A stretch of DNA of 62,339 nt from Candidatus Zhuqueibacterota bacterium (GCA_003576975.1 QEVD01000020.1:1-62339); one strand, 5' to 3'; positions 16,762 through 25,953 are shown, numbered from the stretch's first letter. Numbers and translations: made by a program. The notes: a model not told the origin generated them from the sequence alone.

Positions 16762-18594
16762 TTAGTTAAGGTGATTCAACCGCTGTAACCAGCAGTTCAA
16801 ACCGAGAGGGCGAAGGTGAATACTCGGATCACCTTGTTCGAATTTTCTTCCCGCAACTTTGGGAATGTTAACGCGCTGCACAAATTCCGACAGCCGGGGA
16901 AGTGGAACAAATTCATCGAGCCAGCGCGCGTCCGGCCGTTGCAGTAAATTGACCACCGGATCCTCTTGCAACGGCGTTTTGGGGCGCCGCAGCACTTTTT
17001 CCGGCAGGATGCCGTTCATCGCGAGGCGTAACATTCCTTTTTCAACGAACCAGGGCAAGGGCGGAATGGCTAATGCAAAGTCCACCAGACGCAAATCCAA
17101 AAACGGCAATCGGAACTCGAGCGGGGCCAACGTTACACTCGCATCATTGTACTCGAATACGCTTTGCCACAGCGGCATGGCCAAGCGGTGATACGCTTCG
17201 GGACGCAAGCGATGCCTGACCGGCAGTTTCATATGATTGATTTCGTTCCAGCGGGCTCGCAACTGGCAACGGGACGCAAAACGTTCATCCAGCCACCCGG
17301 GAAAATCAACTTCAGGATGAGGCCGCTTGCGCCAATTCCGCAGCTTTTTGCACAAGCCCAGCCCCAAAGGCGGCATTCTGCGATACGTACGCAGATACTG
17401 TGCGGCATCAAACAGGGTCTGCCACATTCGCATGCCTTTCAGCATCTGCGCCAGACCGGACGGAAACAACAACTCATCGCCGCCGTCGCCGGTCAACACC
17501 ACATGGCCGCCGGCGGCACTGACACGCATTTGATCGGCATGTAAAGCCAACAATGGCTCTTCCGATGGCTCCGGCCGCTGTAACTCCGGCTGATCATAAC
17601 GCTCAAACAAGCGGTAATGATCTCCCACCAAAAATTGTGTCGGTATGCCGAGTTTTTTACTGACGAGATCCGCAAAATAGCGTTCATCGTCGGGAATCAA
17701 TTGCTCATAGACGACGGTCATTCCCGCAAGTTCGGCGGGCTGGCCTTTCTCGAGCATATGCGCGCGTGTGACCGCTGCAATCGTCGCAGAGTCGAGGCCG
17801 CCGCTCAACCAAATGGTGAGACGATCGGTGCGCAGACGATCAGCCACGGCTTGTTGCAACAACGCTTGAAAATGATCAAGGTAATCTTGCGCATGCTTGT
17901 AACGAATGCTTTCCGGAACCGGCAACGTCCAATAACGCCGCACCGAGAGCCGCTCCGGGGTAATGCTCAACGCGTGACCTGCCGGCAGCCTTTTAATATC
18001 TGCAAAGCTGGTCGTGGTTAGATCATAATTGCATCCGAACAATAAAAAATCACCAATCGCGCGATCGTCCAGGCAATCACTAACCTGCGGATGCCGGCGC
18101 ACGCAATTGAGCGTGTTGCTCAATACAATGGTTTGGCCGACGCAGGCATAATAGAGCAACTTCAAGCCGAATTGATCGCGGGCGCAGAAAAGGCGCTGCT
18201 GGCGTTGATCCCAAATGATAAAGGCAAAATCGCCGAGCAAATGCTGCACACACTCTTCGCCCCAAACGTGATAAGCATGCAAAATCAATTCAACGTCATT
18301 GGCTGCTTCGACCTCACGCCGGCCGTGTGAGGCCAGCCGTTGTTTGAGCGCTTGACGATCATCGATGCGCGCGTCCGCGGTAATCCAAACCCGGCCGTCG
18401 AGACTGCACGGTTGCTGCTCGTGCTGTGACTCAAATGTCGTGCGCAACATGGCGTGACCCAAGCCCACATTGCCGTCTTGCCAGGAAGATTGCGCATGCG
18501 GCCCGCGAAACGCCATGAAGTTCGTCAACTTCTGCAGCAGTCCACCGTCAACTGGCGCGCCGTCTTTATTGAAAATGCCGACGATTCCGCTCAT
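16762..18594 (-). CDS. Lasso peptide cyclase (asparagine-synthetase-like, C protein)
   Basis: About 610 residues with the AsnB plan. The start is the ATG at 18594 giving MSGIVGIFN; the frame extends further upstream, but this would overlap the B2 gene strongly. Residue 2 is Ser where glutamine-using AsnB has Cys, so the N-terminal domain cannot release ammonia, which is the rule in McjC-like cyclases. The synthetase half has the PP-loop WLSGGLDSATIAAV and LTGDGGDELL. It would adenylate the ring Asp carboxylate and join it to the core N-terminus. The start overlaps the B2 stop by 4 nt (ATGA). Together with B1, B2 and three precursor genes this assignment is strong. Confidence 0.9.
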   Translation of the reverse strand: MSGIVGIFNKDGAPVDGGLLQKLTNFMAFRGPHAQSSWQDGNVGLGHAMLRTTFESQHEQQPCSLDGRVWITADARIDDRQALKQRLASHGRREVEAANDVELILHAYHVWGEECVQHLLGDFAFIIWDQRQQRLFCARDQFGLKLLYYACVGQTIVLSNTLNCVRRHPQVSDCLDDRAIGDFLLFGCNYDLTTTSFADIKRLPAGHALSITPERLSVRRYWTLPVPESIRYKHAQDYLDHFQALLQQAVADRLRTDRLTIWLSGGLDSATIAAVTRAHMLEKGQPAELAGMTVVYEQLIPDDERYFADLVSKKLGIPTQFLVGDHYRLFERYDQPELQRPEPSEEPLLALHADQMRVSAAGGHVVLTGDGGDELLFPSGLAQMLKGMRMWQTLFDAAQYLRTYRRMPPLGLGLCKKLRNWRKRPHPEVDFPGWLDERFASRCQLRARWNEINHMKLPVRHRLRPEAYHRLAMPLWQSVFEYNDASVTLAPLEFRLPFLDLRLVDFALAIPPLPWFVEKGMLRLAMNGILPEKVLRRPKTPLQEDPVVNLLQRPDARWLDEFVPLPRLSEFVQRVNIPKVAGRKFEQGDPSIHLRPLGLNCWLQRLNHLN

Positions 18595-19031
18595 GGCTGT
18601 GTGCTTTCCAAGGCCGGCAACAAGGTGTAGCGCGCGAGATCCTCGGAATCTCCGATCACGATATTCCCGCCGCATTCCAGCCAGGCATGCGCCTGCAGAC
18701 GCCCGGCTCCATCTTTGGCGACTCCGATCTGCATGCGCGTGGCGTAACCGTGTCGTTTCAGCCACACCTGCGCTGCCAGCGCCTGCGTGAGGCAGGTAGC
18801 GCGCGGCACAAACGCGCTTAGTACCTTAAGCGCGCGAATCATGCGATTGCCGTAGTACGGGTCCAATTTATGACGCGCCGGCGTTGCAGAAAAATGCGCC
18901 AACCAGGATTGCAGGCGTTGAAACGGCAAGAGCCAGAGTCCCATGCGTACGGATATTAGCAATAAATATGCCTTCACCCACAAACGTTGCTCCACGACTG
19001 GAAGCCGGAGGAATTTAACTATACGCACCAT
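18591..19031 (-). CDS. Lasso peptide leader peptidase (B2, transglutaminase-like)
   Basis: A 146-residue protein matching the C-terminal half of McjB (transglut_core3 type). PRATCLTQALAAQVWLKRHG holds the catalytic Cys, and LQAHAWLE holds the catalytic His; the following VIGDSEDL offers the acidic third member. The N-terminal part (LRLPVVEQRLWVKAYLLLISVRMGLWLLPF) is the usual hydrophobic helix. It cleaves the leader after the residue following the conserved Thr. It overlaps the B1 gene by 17 nt and the cyclase gene by 4 nt. B1 and B2 being separate genes is the common arrangement outside Proteobacteria. Confidence 0.9.
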   Translation of the reverse strand: MVRIVKFLRLPVVEQRLWVKAYLLLISVRMGLWLLPFQRLQSWLAHFSATPARHKLDPYYGNRMIRALKVLSAFVPRATCLTQALAAQVWLKRHGYATRMQIGVAKDGAGRLQAHAWLECGGNIVIGDSEDLARYTLLPALESTQP

Positions 19032-19332
19032 CAGCGTAATTTGCCAAACCGGCTTGTACGAGTTGTTGCAGTAATGTCATCACATCGCGCTCGCATTGCT
19101 CCGGCGCCACTTCGTATTCGGTCAAAATCGCGTCGCGAATCTCGCCGACTGTGCGTGGCTGTTGGATCAAATGCCACACGCGCGCCCCGACTTCATCGAG
19201 GCCGTGATACACGCCGGAGGCAACATTTAAGATCACAATTTCGCCGCCGAGATCGGAAAAAATTTGATCCCTGGCGGCGACGACACGCGTGTTTCCGGAA
19301 AGGTTGGTTCCATTATGCCATTCTCCTTGCAT
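19015..19332 (-). CDS. Lasso precursor recognition protein (B1, PqqD-like RRE)
   Basis: A 105-residue PqqD-family protein. The beta strands in DLGGEIVILNVASGVYHGLDEVGARVWHLI, followed by helices TVGEIRDAILTEYEV and CERDVMTLLQQLVQAGL, form the winged-helix fold that binds the leader of the precursor peptide, usually through its Tyr and Pro residues. No catalytic residues are expected. It overlaps the antiterminator gene by 20 nt at its start, so the antiterminator and lasso genes are linked in one transcript. The position directly before the B2 gene makes the lasso assignment better than a PQQ or sactipeptide role. Confidence 0.87.
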   Translation of the reverse strand: MQGEWHNGTNLSGNTRVVAARDQIFSDLGGEIVILNVASGVYHGLDEVGARVWHLIQQPRTVGEIRDAILTEYEVAPEQCERDVMTLLQQLVQAGLANYADGAYS

Positions 19333-19879
19333 GCGTAGCTGTCCCGACGGCTCTCCCTGTGAGCTTGCTCGGTGGTGAAATTTTTCTCATCTGGCTATGT
19401 TCGATGTTGATGGCCACAGCCTGGCCGATGGCCTCGAACGCAATGACGAAGCGTTGCCGGCCCTGCACCGATTGCAGCACGCCGCGCAGGCCGATCAAAG
19501 GTCCGCTGGTGATCTCAAGCAAATCGCCCGGCATCACATGCGGAATCGGCTCCGGATCAAAATCGTGCGCCAGCATGTTCTTGACGGCGGTAATTTCGAA
19601 TTCAGGAATGATCGAGGGCTGGCCGTGATGTCCCAGCATGCGCACGACGCCCTCCGGCGTTAACGCGAGCAAGCGTTCTTTGGCATCGGCTTTCACAAAA
19701 ACATAGCAGGAGAACAAGGGCGCTTCGATCCATTTTTTGCGATCACTCCACTGCCGCAGGGTGGCGCGCAGGGGTAAATACGGCTGCACGCCCATTTTTT
19801 GCAGCTCTTGTTCGACACGTTTTTCAAAATTGGGACGCGTGTAAAGGGCGTACCAGTTGCGCATTGGGTCTTGTTGCAT
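19313..19879 (-). CDS. UpxY-like transcription antiterminator (NusG paralogue)
   Basis: A 188-residue NusG-family protein. RNWYALYTRPNFEKRVEQELQKMGVQPYLPLR is the NGN domain start (residues about 7-39), PLFSCYVFVKAD continues it, and PGDLLEITSGPLIGLRGVLQ (about 118-137) is the KOW motif. Members such as UpxY and RfaH ride with RNA polymerase and prevent early termination of long capsule operons. It is the second gene of the operon, the usual place, behind the kinase gene. The last 20 residues (KLTGRAVGTATHARRMA) are not conserved and overlap the lasso B1 gene. It likely makes expression of both the lasso and polysaccharide genes processive. Confidence 0.88.
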   Translation of the reverse strand: MQQDPMRNWYALYTRPNFEKRVEQELQKMGVQPYLPLRATLRQWSDRKKWIEAPLFSCYVFVKADAKERLLALTPEGVVRMLGHHGQPSIIPEFEITAVKNMLAHDFDPEPIPHVMPGDLLEITSGPLIGLRGVLQSVQGRQRFVIAFEAIGQAVAINIEHSQMRKISPPSKLTGRAVGTATHARRMA

Positions 19880-19960
19880 TCTTGTCGCTGGTTACTTGTT
19901 GCTGGTTACTGGTTGCTTGTTGCTCGGTGCTTGTTGCTGGCAACCAGGAATCAGCAACGA
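19880..19960. repeat. Low-complexity direct repeats of a TTGCTGGTTAC(T) type
   Basis: The plus strand reads a run of overlapping near-copies of GGTTACTTGTTGCT and GGTTACTGGTTGCT between the wzc-like and upxY-like genes. The repeats are imperfect and of 10-15 bp period. A weaker run of AACCAACAAC repeats lies at 13599-13625. No function is evident; such runs are prone to slippage. Confidence 0.55.
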
Positions 19961-19969
19961 GGAACATTT

Positions 19970-22366
19970 TTACGACCACGGCCAGGAGAGCAGTTTCCGC
20001 TGCGTTTTCGGCAGCTTGCCGTTGCTGTTCTGCGTGTAGTAATGATAATGATAGTAATAGTAATAACTGCCGTACATGCTCTCGACTTTAACCGAGTTCA
20101 AGAGCGTGCCCAACACCTTGGCCTTCACCTGATTGAGCAAGGCATAAGAACGAAAAGCGGCTTCTTTGCTGGTATGTCCCGCTTTTACGACCAGGAAAAC
20201 TCCATCTACCCATCGCGCTAGTACAGCCGCATCGGTCACAGCAATCACCGGAGGGCTGTCAAACAACACCACTTCATAGTCCTGTTTCAAGGCCTCCAGG
20301 GTGCGCTGCATGGCGCTGCTGCCCAACAGTTCCGAAGGATTTGGCGGCAACGCGCCGCACGGCATAATGTGAAGATTTTCGATATCTGTCGGCGAAACCG
20401 CCTCGGCAATATCTGCGCGGCCGACCAATACATTTGACAAACCTACGCGCCGGTCGAGATTGAATACCGTATGCAAAACCGGCCGCCGCAAATCGGCGTC
20501 GATCAACAACACCTTGCTGCCCATTTGTGCCATGACGATGGCAAGATTCGCAACCGAGGTCGATTTGCCGTCGCCCGGCCCCGGACTCGTCACCAGCAGT
20601 GTGCGCAATGTTCTGTCAATGTGCGTGTATTGAATATTCGTGCGCAACGCGCGATAAGCTTCGGAAATGGGCGATTTCGGCGCAACATGCGTGATCAAGC
20701 GCGCCGCGGTGGGCTGTTGCTCAAGCTTGTTTTCAATTGCGGAGACTTTACCGTTGGAAAGTCCATGGTGGACGCCGTTGGGTGCGCCGTTTTTCGAAAT
20801 CTTCAGCCGCGCCAGCGTTTCCCCTTCTTTGATCATCGGAATCGAACCGAGCACCGGCTGGCCCATGCGCTCCAAATCTTCCATCGTGCGCACGGAATTA
20901 TCCAGCATATCGAGCAGAAACGCCAGGCCCACGCCCAGGCCGAGACCGAGAATCATTCCCAGAATAATGTTGAGCTTTCGATTCGGGCCTAACGGAGTCT
21001 CCGGCAACTCCGCCGGCTCAATGATGCGTACGTCCCCGAGTTGGCCGACTTCTGTGATGCGCAACTCTTCGTACTTCTCTTTCATCATTAAAAAAATCTT
21101 CTCATCCACTTGCGCTGAGCGTTGCAGCCGCACCATCAGCAGCTTTTTCTCGGGCAGAGATTCCAGTTTCTTGGCATAATCATCGACGATGTGCTTGAGT
21201 GAAGCGACTTTTGGTATGAGCGTCTCAATGTTCGCTTCCACCTCGAACTTGCGCATGAACATCTCGTCCTGCAGATTCGCGGGGCCGCCCAAACCTGCGG
21301 CCGTAAAGCTGGCCAGTTCGGCGCGGAATTTCTGCGTCAAGCGTTCAATTTGACCATCCAATTCCTGCAGCCGTGCATTATTTTCATCGAGCCTGCCGTT
21401 TTGCGCGAGATAAGCGAGATATGCCGCGCGCTGCTGTTGCAAGTCGGCCATTTCTTTTTTCAACTCGTCCAAGAACGAGGTTGCGGAAATGGCGGCAATA
21501 TCACCCCGCTTTCCCAACTGTTGGTCGATAAACTTCAAACGTTCACGCGCCGCCTCCAGATCAGCCAGTGATTCTTTATATAGCGATTCGAATTCCACCA
21601 GTTTCGTCACCAGGCCGTTGGTTTCGTCCGTAAGCGTCATCGGCGTTTCGCCCTTCAGATAATCCTTCAACGCCAGCTCGGATTCCGCCAATTGTTGTTG
21701 AATCACGCCCAATTGATTCTCCAAAAAGTTTTTGACCTGGCGCACTTCCGCCTGGCTCATGGCGCGGTTAAGCTCGCTGTACGCTTCGACGTAGGCATTG
21801 GCGATAATCATGGCCTCTTGCGGATCTTCCGAAACCACACTCAACAAAATCATGTCGGTGCTGCGAATCGGCGCCACGCTGATATAACCCGGCAACTCAC
21901 GCGCAACGGTTTCCACCTCCAGCAAAACGGGCTCTTGCATTTCGTTTCTGGAATCATCCGCCGCGCTGCTGCCGAACAGCGCGTTGAGAAAGCGCGAGAA
22001 GCGGCCGGAGCGGCTTTGCAAGTGTTTGTTCGCCCCCAAAATCGGCAGTTCATGTGCCTGCTCTGATTGCATCAGTTTTTGCGCCACAGCTTTGGCCAGG
22101 GCGCGACCGCCAATGATCTCGACCTGATTGCTGATCATCGTTTCGGTTTGCCAATACCCCATCGCTTCGAAACCGGGCAAGCCAATGTTCGATTCTGTTT
22201 TGAACATGACTTTGGCGCTCGCCTGATACAACGGCACGGCTGTCATGCCCAAATACACGGTAATAGCCATCACGGCGAGAAATGAAGCCAGGATGATCCA
22301 GCGGCCGCGATAAAGCACGCGGAGATAATCCGCGAGGGGCGTCTGTCGGGCAATTTTTTCTTTCAT
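19970..22366 (-). CDS. wzc: Polysaccharide co-polymerase and tyrosine autokinase (Wzc-like)
   Basis: About 798 residues from the ATG at 22366 (a GTG ten codons earlier is possible). A Wzz domain with one helix near the start (RWIILASFLAVMAITVYLG) is followed by long coiled coils in the periplasm (residues about 200-440), a second helix near NIILGMILGLGLGVGLAFLLDML, and a cytosolic BY-kinase domain. Walker A is SPGPGDGKSTSVANLAIVMA, Walker A' is VLLIDADLRRP and Walker B is VVLFDSPPV. The tail ends in a tyrosine cluster (YGSYYYYYHYHYY), the autophosphorylation site. It controls chain length and export of the exopolysaccharide. It is the first gene of the operon, behind a leader of about 380 nt and a sigma-54-like promoter. 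Confidence 0.92.
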   Translation of the reverse strand: MKEKIARQTPLADYLRVLYRGRWIILASFLAVMAITVYLGMTAVPLYQASAKVMFKTESNIGLPGFEAMGYWQTETMISNQVEIIGGRALAKAVAQKLMQSEQAHELPILGANKHLQSRSGRFSRFLNALFGSSAADDSRNEMQEPVLLEVETVARELPGYISVAPIRSTDMILLSVVSEDPQEAMIIANAYVEAYSELNRAMSQAEVRQVKNFLENQLGVIQQQLAESELALKDYLKGETPMTLTDETNGLVTKLVEFESLYKESLADLEAARERLKFIDQQLGKRGDIAAISATSFLDELKKEMADLQQQRAAYLAYLAQNGRLDENNARLQELDGQIERLTQKFRAELASFTAAGLGGPANLQDEMFMRKFEVEANIETLIPKVASLKHIVDDYAKKLESLPEKKLLMVRLQRSAQVDEKIFLMMKEKYEELRITEVGQLGDVRIIEPAELPETPLGPNRKLNIILGMILGLGLGVGLAFLLDMLDNSVRTMEDLERMGQPVLGSIPMIKEGETLARLKISKNGAPNGVHHGLSNGKVSAIENKLEQQPTAARLITHVAPKSPISEAYRALRTNIQYTHIDRTLRTLLVTSPGPGDGKSTSVANLAIVMAQMGSKVLLIDADLRRPVLHTVFNLDRRVGLSNVLVGRADIAEAVSPTDIENLHIMPCGALPPNPSELLGSSAMQRTLEALKQDYEVVLFDSPPVIAVTDAAVLARWVDGVFLVVKAGHTSKEAAFRSYALLNQVKAKVLGTLLNSVKVESMYGSYYYYYHYHYYTQNSNGKLPKTQRKLLSWPWS

Positions 22367-22754
22367 GCTGAACTGGGTTGAATCAAAACGGCGCACACAG
22401 CGCGTTGCATGCGCAAGTCATACAGCAGGTTTCGAGTCCATTCTGCTGCTGAAATTGGTTTATTTGATTGAATCGTGACTATTCCAAAATGCGATATTCT
22501 AGACGATGCTCCTGCAACGGTTTGGCTGTGGTATTATGGCTCTCAGAACTCTCATGCTCTCAAGATTTTATCGACCCGCGCCGTGCCACGGTCGGAACAT
22601 TTTCAGATGGACATGAAATGCTTCGTCCAGGCACAGCTCCGCCATGTCAGTCCCATTTTGTACAATGGGCATCACAGCCAAACCTCGTTACTTCACTTTG
22701 CTTCAGAAACAACCAGACACACAACACCCGTCGTTACAACTCCACTTCACCAAT

Positions 22755-22770
22755 GGCAAAGCCAGTGCCA
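22755..22770 (-). promoter_or_regulatory. Sigma-54 (RpoN)-type promoter for the polysaccharide/lasso operon
   Basis: The minus strand reads TGGCACTGGCTTTGCC, matching the consensus TGGCAC-N5-TTGCA with only the last base differing. GG and GC are correctly 10 bases apart. Transcription would start near 22744, leaving about 380 nt before the wzc ATG. Such promoters need an NtrC-type activator; one is encoded at 55205-56560 in this window, but no direct link is shown. Confidence 0.6.
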
Positions 22771-23540
22771 CATGGCGATACCATCGTTTGATGGCAAACT
22801 AACGCAGCCAAGATTCTGAGATGATTATGTCTCGCTTGGAAACAGCCGGACACAATCCCTGCGGCGCCGGGCGCCTCTGGGAATGCTTTGCACGATGAGT
22901 GTTAAAAATTTTCACAATATTTGCGTCTCCCGCAGCGACTGGCGCGACGCAAGTATATAAATCCGTTATCGAAAAATTTTTGCGGGAAAAATGACTGGGC
23001 AAGAAGACAGAAATGGCAAAACCTCGCGAGGAGTCCGCAGGAAATCCCCCGAACTTCTCACCGCAACGGTGGCCGCGGCCCCAATTCCAACAATTACTTG
23101 CATACGCGGACATCATGAGGCGAATGGGATCAAGCAAACATGAAACCTTGCTGGCGATAACCAAAAGCGATACACGCATATGGTTTAGCAATCCTTGCTG
23201 AACTGTATTCACTAGTCTGCTCCCTGCATAGCCGCGCGCCGTAAGTCGCCCTAGCATTCCCTTGCTAGACCTGCTACGCGCAGTGGCTTTTCGTTTTTGC
23301 AACGAAATCTCATGGCATTGCTTCCTGCCGGCCGGGGCGTCTCTGCGGCATGCTTCATTTTTATCAGCATGCGCAAGAGAAGTACAGATCGTATTCCATG
23401 AGCCGATTGTGAAGGTCAATGCAAATGTTTACCTCGTACAATACCGCCGGAGGAGGTGAAATGCTGAAATTGGGAGGGAAAACTTTCAGATAAAGTGGCG
23501 AGAAAATTTCAATTCTATCATTTATCTGACAAAATTGAAA

Positions 23541-23576
23541 ACGCCCGGGCAGCGCCAGACAATGTGCGCCCGGGCT
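23541..23576 (-). terminator. Probable terminator of the TonB receptor gene
   Basis: Two copies of the self-complementary GCCCGGGC (23543-23550 and 23568-23575) can pair across a 17-base loop. On the minus strand the stem is followed by GTTTTCAATTTT. It lies about 30 bases after the receptor's stop codon. Confidence 0.5.
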
Positions 23577-23604
23577 TCTAAACAATGGCGGAGATTAACA
23601 AAAA

Positions 23605-25953
23605 TTAATAATCCCAGCGCAAACCTGCGGAAAAATTGCGCACTTCGTTGATATTCCTCTCGACTTGATAGTAATTGTACCGTAGCAAGTTGCGCACGCC
23701 GAGCTGCGCCGTCACATTATTCCAGGTATAAAGCACGCGCACATCCAATTGCTTTTTGGCCACGCGCTGATCGTCTTTGAAAATTTGTACTTGCTCACGC
23801 AACAACTTCGACGCGATGCTGTAATCCGCTTCGAGTGAAACCGGGCCCAGCGTGATAAACGGCGAAAGATAAGCCACGACGCGCGGGCGGTAACTCAGCA
23901 AATCGCCTTCCTGAAAAGTGACGGGGATGTCGCTATCGGGATCGACTTGCGTGATGACGGGATTCGTCCACGTTGCGTTCGCGTCAAAGCCCAGGCGATT
24001 TTGCCAAAAACGAAATCGGCTAGAGGCCTCGATACCTTCGACTTTTGCTTGGGGAATATTCACGAGAATAGCGTAAAAATTGGCGCCTTCAGGCACGAAC
24101 ACCGGCTCGATCAAATCCGCATAGCGATTCGAAAATGCGGTCACTTCGACATTGGCGAACTCGCCGAAGCGCTGGCGCACGCCCACCTCCACCGAGAAAG
24201 ATTTCTCCGTCGCGATGTTGACGTTGGGCCGGAACGGAATGGGAATGTTGAATTGCAGGAAACGTTCGCCCAACACCGGAATGCGAATGCCGCGGCCAAG
24301 CGAGGCATGCACAACAGTTGAAGAGGTGAGTTCGTAACTCGTGCCGAGCTGCGGACTCAGATATTGTTGTTCCAGGCCATCGGGCAAAGGGTTGGCGATG
24401 TCGATCAATTCGAACCGTTCTTTAATTGGATTGTACACGGTTTTCGTGTAACGTTCCGGCCCGGGCATCAAATAATATTGATCATACCGCAGCCCGAGAT
24501 TGATTTGCCAACTCGGGGTGGGCTGCCAATTCTGTTGAAAATACGGGGAGAGCGTGTAGGCGAAGTGGCGGCCGATTTGGCGCTGCTCGGCAAAATCATA
24601 ATGATACTCGACGCCGAGCGTGAAGCTCACGGTGCTGTCGATTTGACTACGGATCTGGAAATCCGCGCCCGGGCCTTGCGCCGGCGCAAAATCTCCCGCA
24701 ATTCGGAATTGATTGCCGGTCAATTGGCGCACAAACGAGGCGCGCCACTTGAATTCCAGCCAGTCATTCAAGCGCTGGCGATATTGGCCATACAACGTGT
24801 AGGCATCGACTTTCAGGCGATACTCGGCAAAATCTTCAGGCTTGCCGCCGGTGGAATTCGGCACGAGATAAGGATTGCCGAGATCAGACCAGACGAATTC
24901 ACCGCGGCGATCACGCGCAAACGCGCCGAACAGCGTAAACTCCGAATTCGTGGCAAAGCCCCAAACCAATTTCGTGGTGGCATTCCAGCGGTGAAAATGG
25001 CGGTTCTGGCGGTCGCCGGAAGATTCCGAGCGCCCGGCGGAAAATCGAAACCCAAGCTTGCCGATTTGCTTCGAGTAACTCACATCCTGCCGGTTGAAGT
25101 TGAGCGTGCGATCGGTCCATTTCCATTCGGCATAATAAGGCTCATCGTAAAATCCGGCGCTGGTGTGCACACTCAACTTGCCCTGCGGCGCCGGCGCTTT
25201 GGTGATAATGTTGATGACACCGCCGAGCGCAAACGAGCCATAAAGCGCAGAAGACGGGCCTTTAATCACTTCGATGCGCTCGAAATCCGTCACCGGCAGA
25301 ATATCCCAATTCATGTTCCCAAAATCCGTGGGCAGCGCCGGCACGCCATCGATCAAAATCAACACGCGGCTGCCCAGACCGCGATTGTAGCCGGAGCTAT
25401 TGCGCACATTGACGTTTTGTTCGACGAGACTCACGCCCGGGATGCTTTCGAGCGCGGCATCCATGCGCAGGGCATTGCGGCGCAGCGCGGCCTCGCCGCT
25501 AAGCGCGCTGATGCTGACCACCGCGGTTTGAATCTCTTCCGGTTGGCGGCTGGCCGTGACCACGACTTCATTCATTTCCAACGTGCTGGCGTTGAGTGCG
25601 AATGCGACGCGGCTCACGGAATCCACTTCTACGGTCACTTCGGCGCGCGCCGTTTGATAGCCGATCAGACTCGCGCGCAGCGTGTATGCTCCCGGCGACA
25701 CACGCTTGATCACGAATGCGCCTTTGGCGTCTGCGCCCGCGCCCAACAACGATCCGAGAATTTGCACATTCGCGCCCGGCAAGGCTTCGCCGGTTTGCGC
25801 ATCGACCACGCGGCCTTGAATTTCGCCCAGCATTTGCGCCTGCAAAACACTGCTTCCCACCCCGACGAACGCGACTACGACATATACAAAAAAGCCCCGT
25901 AAGCGAGGGGCAGGTTTCTTTCGTTTCACAAAAACCCTCCGGAGTAAGCACAT
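23605..25953 (-). CDS. TonB-dependent receptor with carboxypeptidase-like N-terminal domain
   Basis: An outer-membrane active-transport receptor of about 782 residues from the internal ATG at about 25953, which gives a basic N-terminus, the hydrophobic stretch GFFVYVVVAFVGVGSSVLQAQ (signal peptide), and follows the CTCCGG-type context poorly. After the signal comes a CarboxypepD_reg-like domain (GEIQGRVVDAQTGEALPGANVQILG), then the plug (NEVVVTASRQPEEIQTA, VLILIDGVPALPTDFG, RIEVIKGPSSALYGSFALGGVINIITK). The long barrel ends in NFSAGLRWDY with a terminal aromatic residue. The substrate is unknown; BtuB-like vitamin or siderophore uptake is possible. The lipoprotein gene directly upstream is probably co-transcribed. 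Confidence 0.9.
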   Translation of the reverse strand: MCLLRRVFVKRKKPAPRLRGFFVYVVVAFVGVGSSVLQAQMLGEIQGRVVDAQTGEALPGANVQILGSLLGAGADAKGAFVIKRVSPGAYTLRASLIGYQTARAEVTVEVDSVSRVAFALNASTLEMNEVVVTASRQPEEIQTAVVSISALSGEAALRRNALRMDAALESIPGVSLVEQNVNVRNSSGYNRGLGSRVLILIDGVPALPTDFGNMNWDILPVTDFERIEVIKGPSSALYGSFALGGVINIITKAPAPQGKLSVHTSAGFYDEPYYAEWKWTDRTLNFNRQDVSYSKQIGKLGFRFSAGRSESSGDRQNRHFHRWNATTKLVWGFATNSEFTLFGAFARDRRGEFVWSDLGNPYLVPNSTGGKPEDFAEYRLKVDAYTLYGQYRQRLNDWLEFKWRASFVRQLTGNQFRIAGDFAPAQGPGADFQIRSQIDSTVSFTLGVEYHYDFAEQRQIGRHFAYTLSPYFQQNWQPTPSWQINLGLRYDQYYLMPGPERYTKTVYNPIKERFELIDIANPLPDGLEQQYLSPQLGTSYELTSSTVVHASLGRGIRIPVLGERFLQFNIPIPFRPNVNIATEKSFSVEVGVRQRFGEFANVEVTAFSNRYADLIEPVFVPEGANFYAILVNIPQAKVEGIEASSRFRFWQNRLGFDANATWTNPVITQVDPDSDIPVTFQEGDLLSYRPRVVAYLSPFITLGPVSLEADYSIASKLLREQVQIFKDDQRVAKKQLDVRVLYTWNNVTAQLGVRNLLRYNYYQVERNINEVRNFSAGLRWDY

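Larger units (their letters stand above)
22367..23604. other. Long intergenic region: leader and promoter of the wzc-led operon, then the receptor terminator
   Basis: About 1.24 kb without a convincing gene; open frames in it are short and have no recognisable family. The right end holds the probable terminator of the TonB receptor gene. A near-consensus sigma-54 promoter lies about 390 bp before the wzc start and defines a long untranslated leader. An inverted repeat GTTTG-ATGG-CAAAC (22786-22799) sits just upstream of the promoter. The remaining roughly 650 bp between 22860 and 23480 shows nothing I can name. Confidence 0.6.

Noticed and set aside
18594-18765. Longer N-terminus of the lasso cyclase
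   Set aside because: The extra 57 residues are Arg-rich shadow translation of the B2 gene; the ATG at 18594 overlaps the B2 stop by 4 nt as elsewhere in the operon and begins the AsnB fold.
24364-25902. 512-residue plus-strand frame opposite the TonB receptor
   Set aside because: It is the antisense shadow of the receptor gene, rich in Arg, His and Ala, without recognisable domains.
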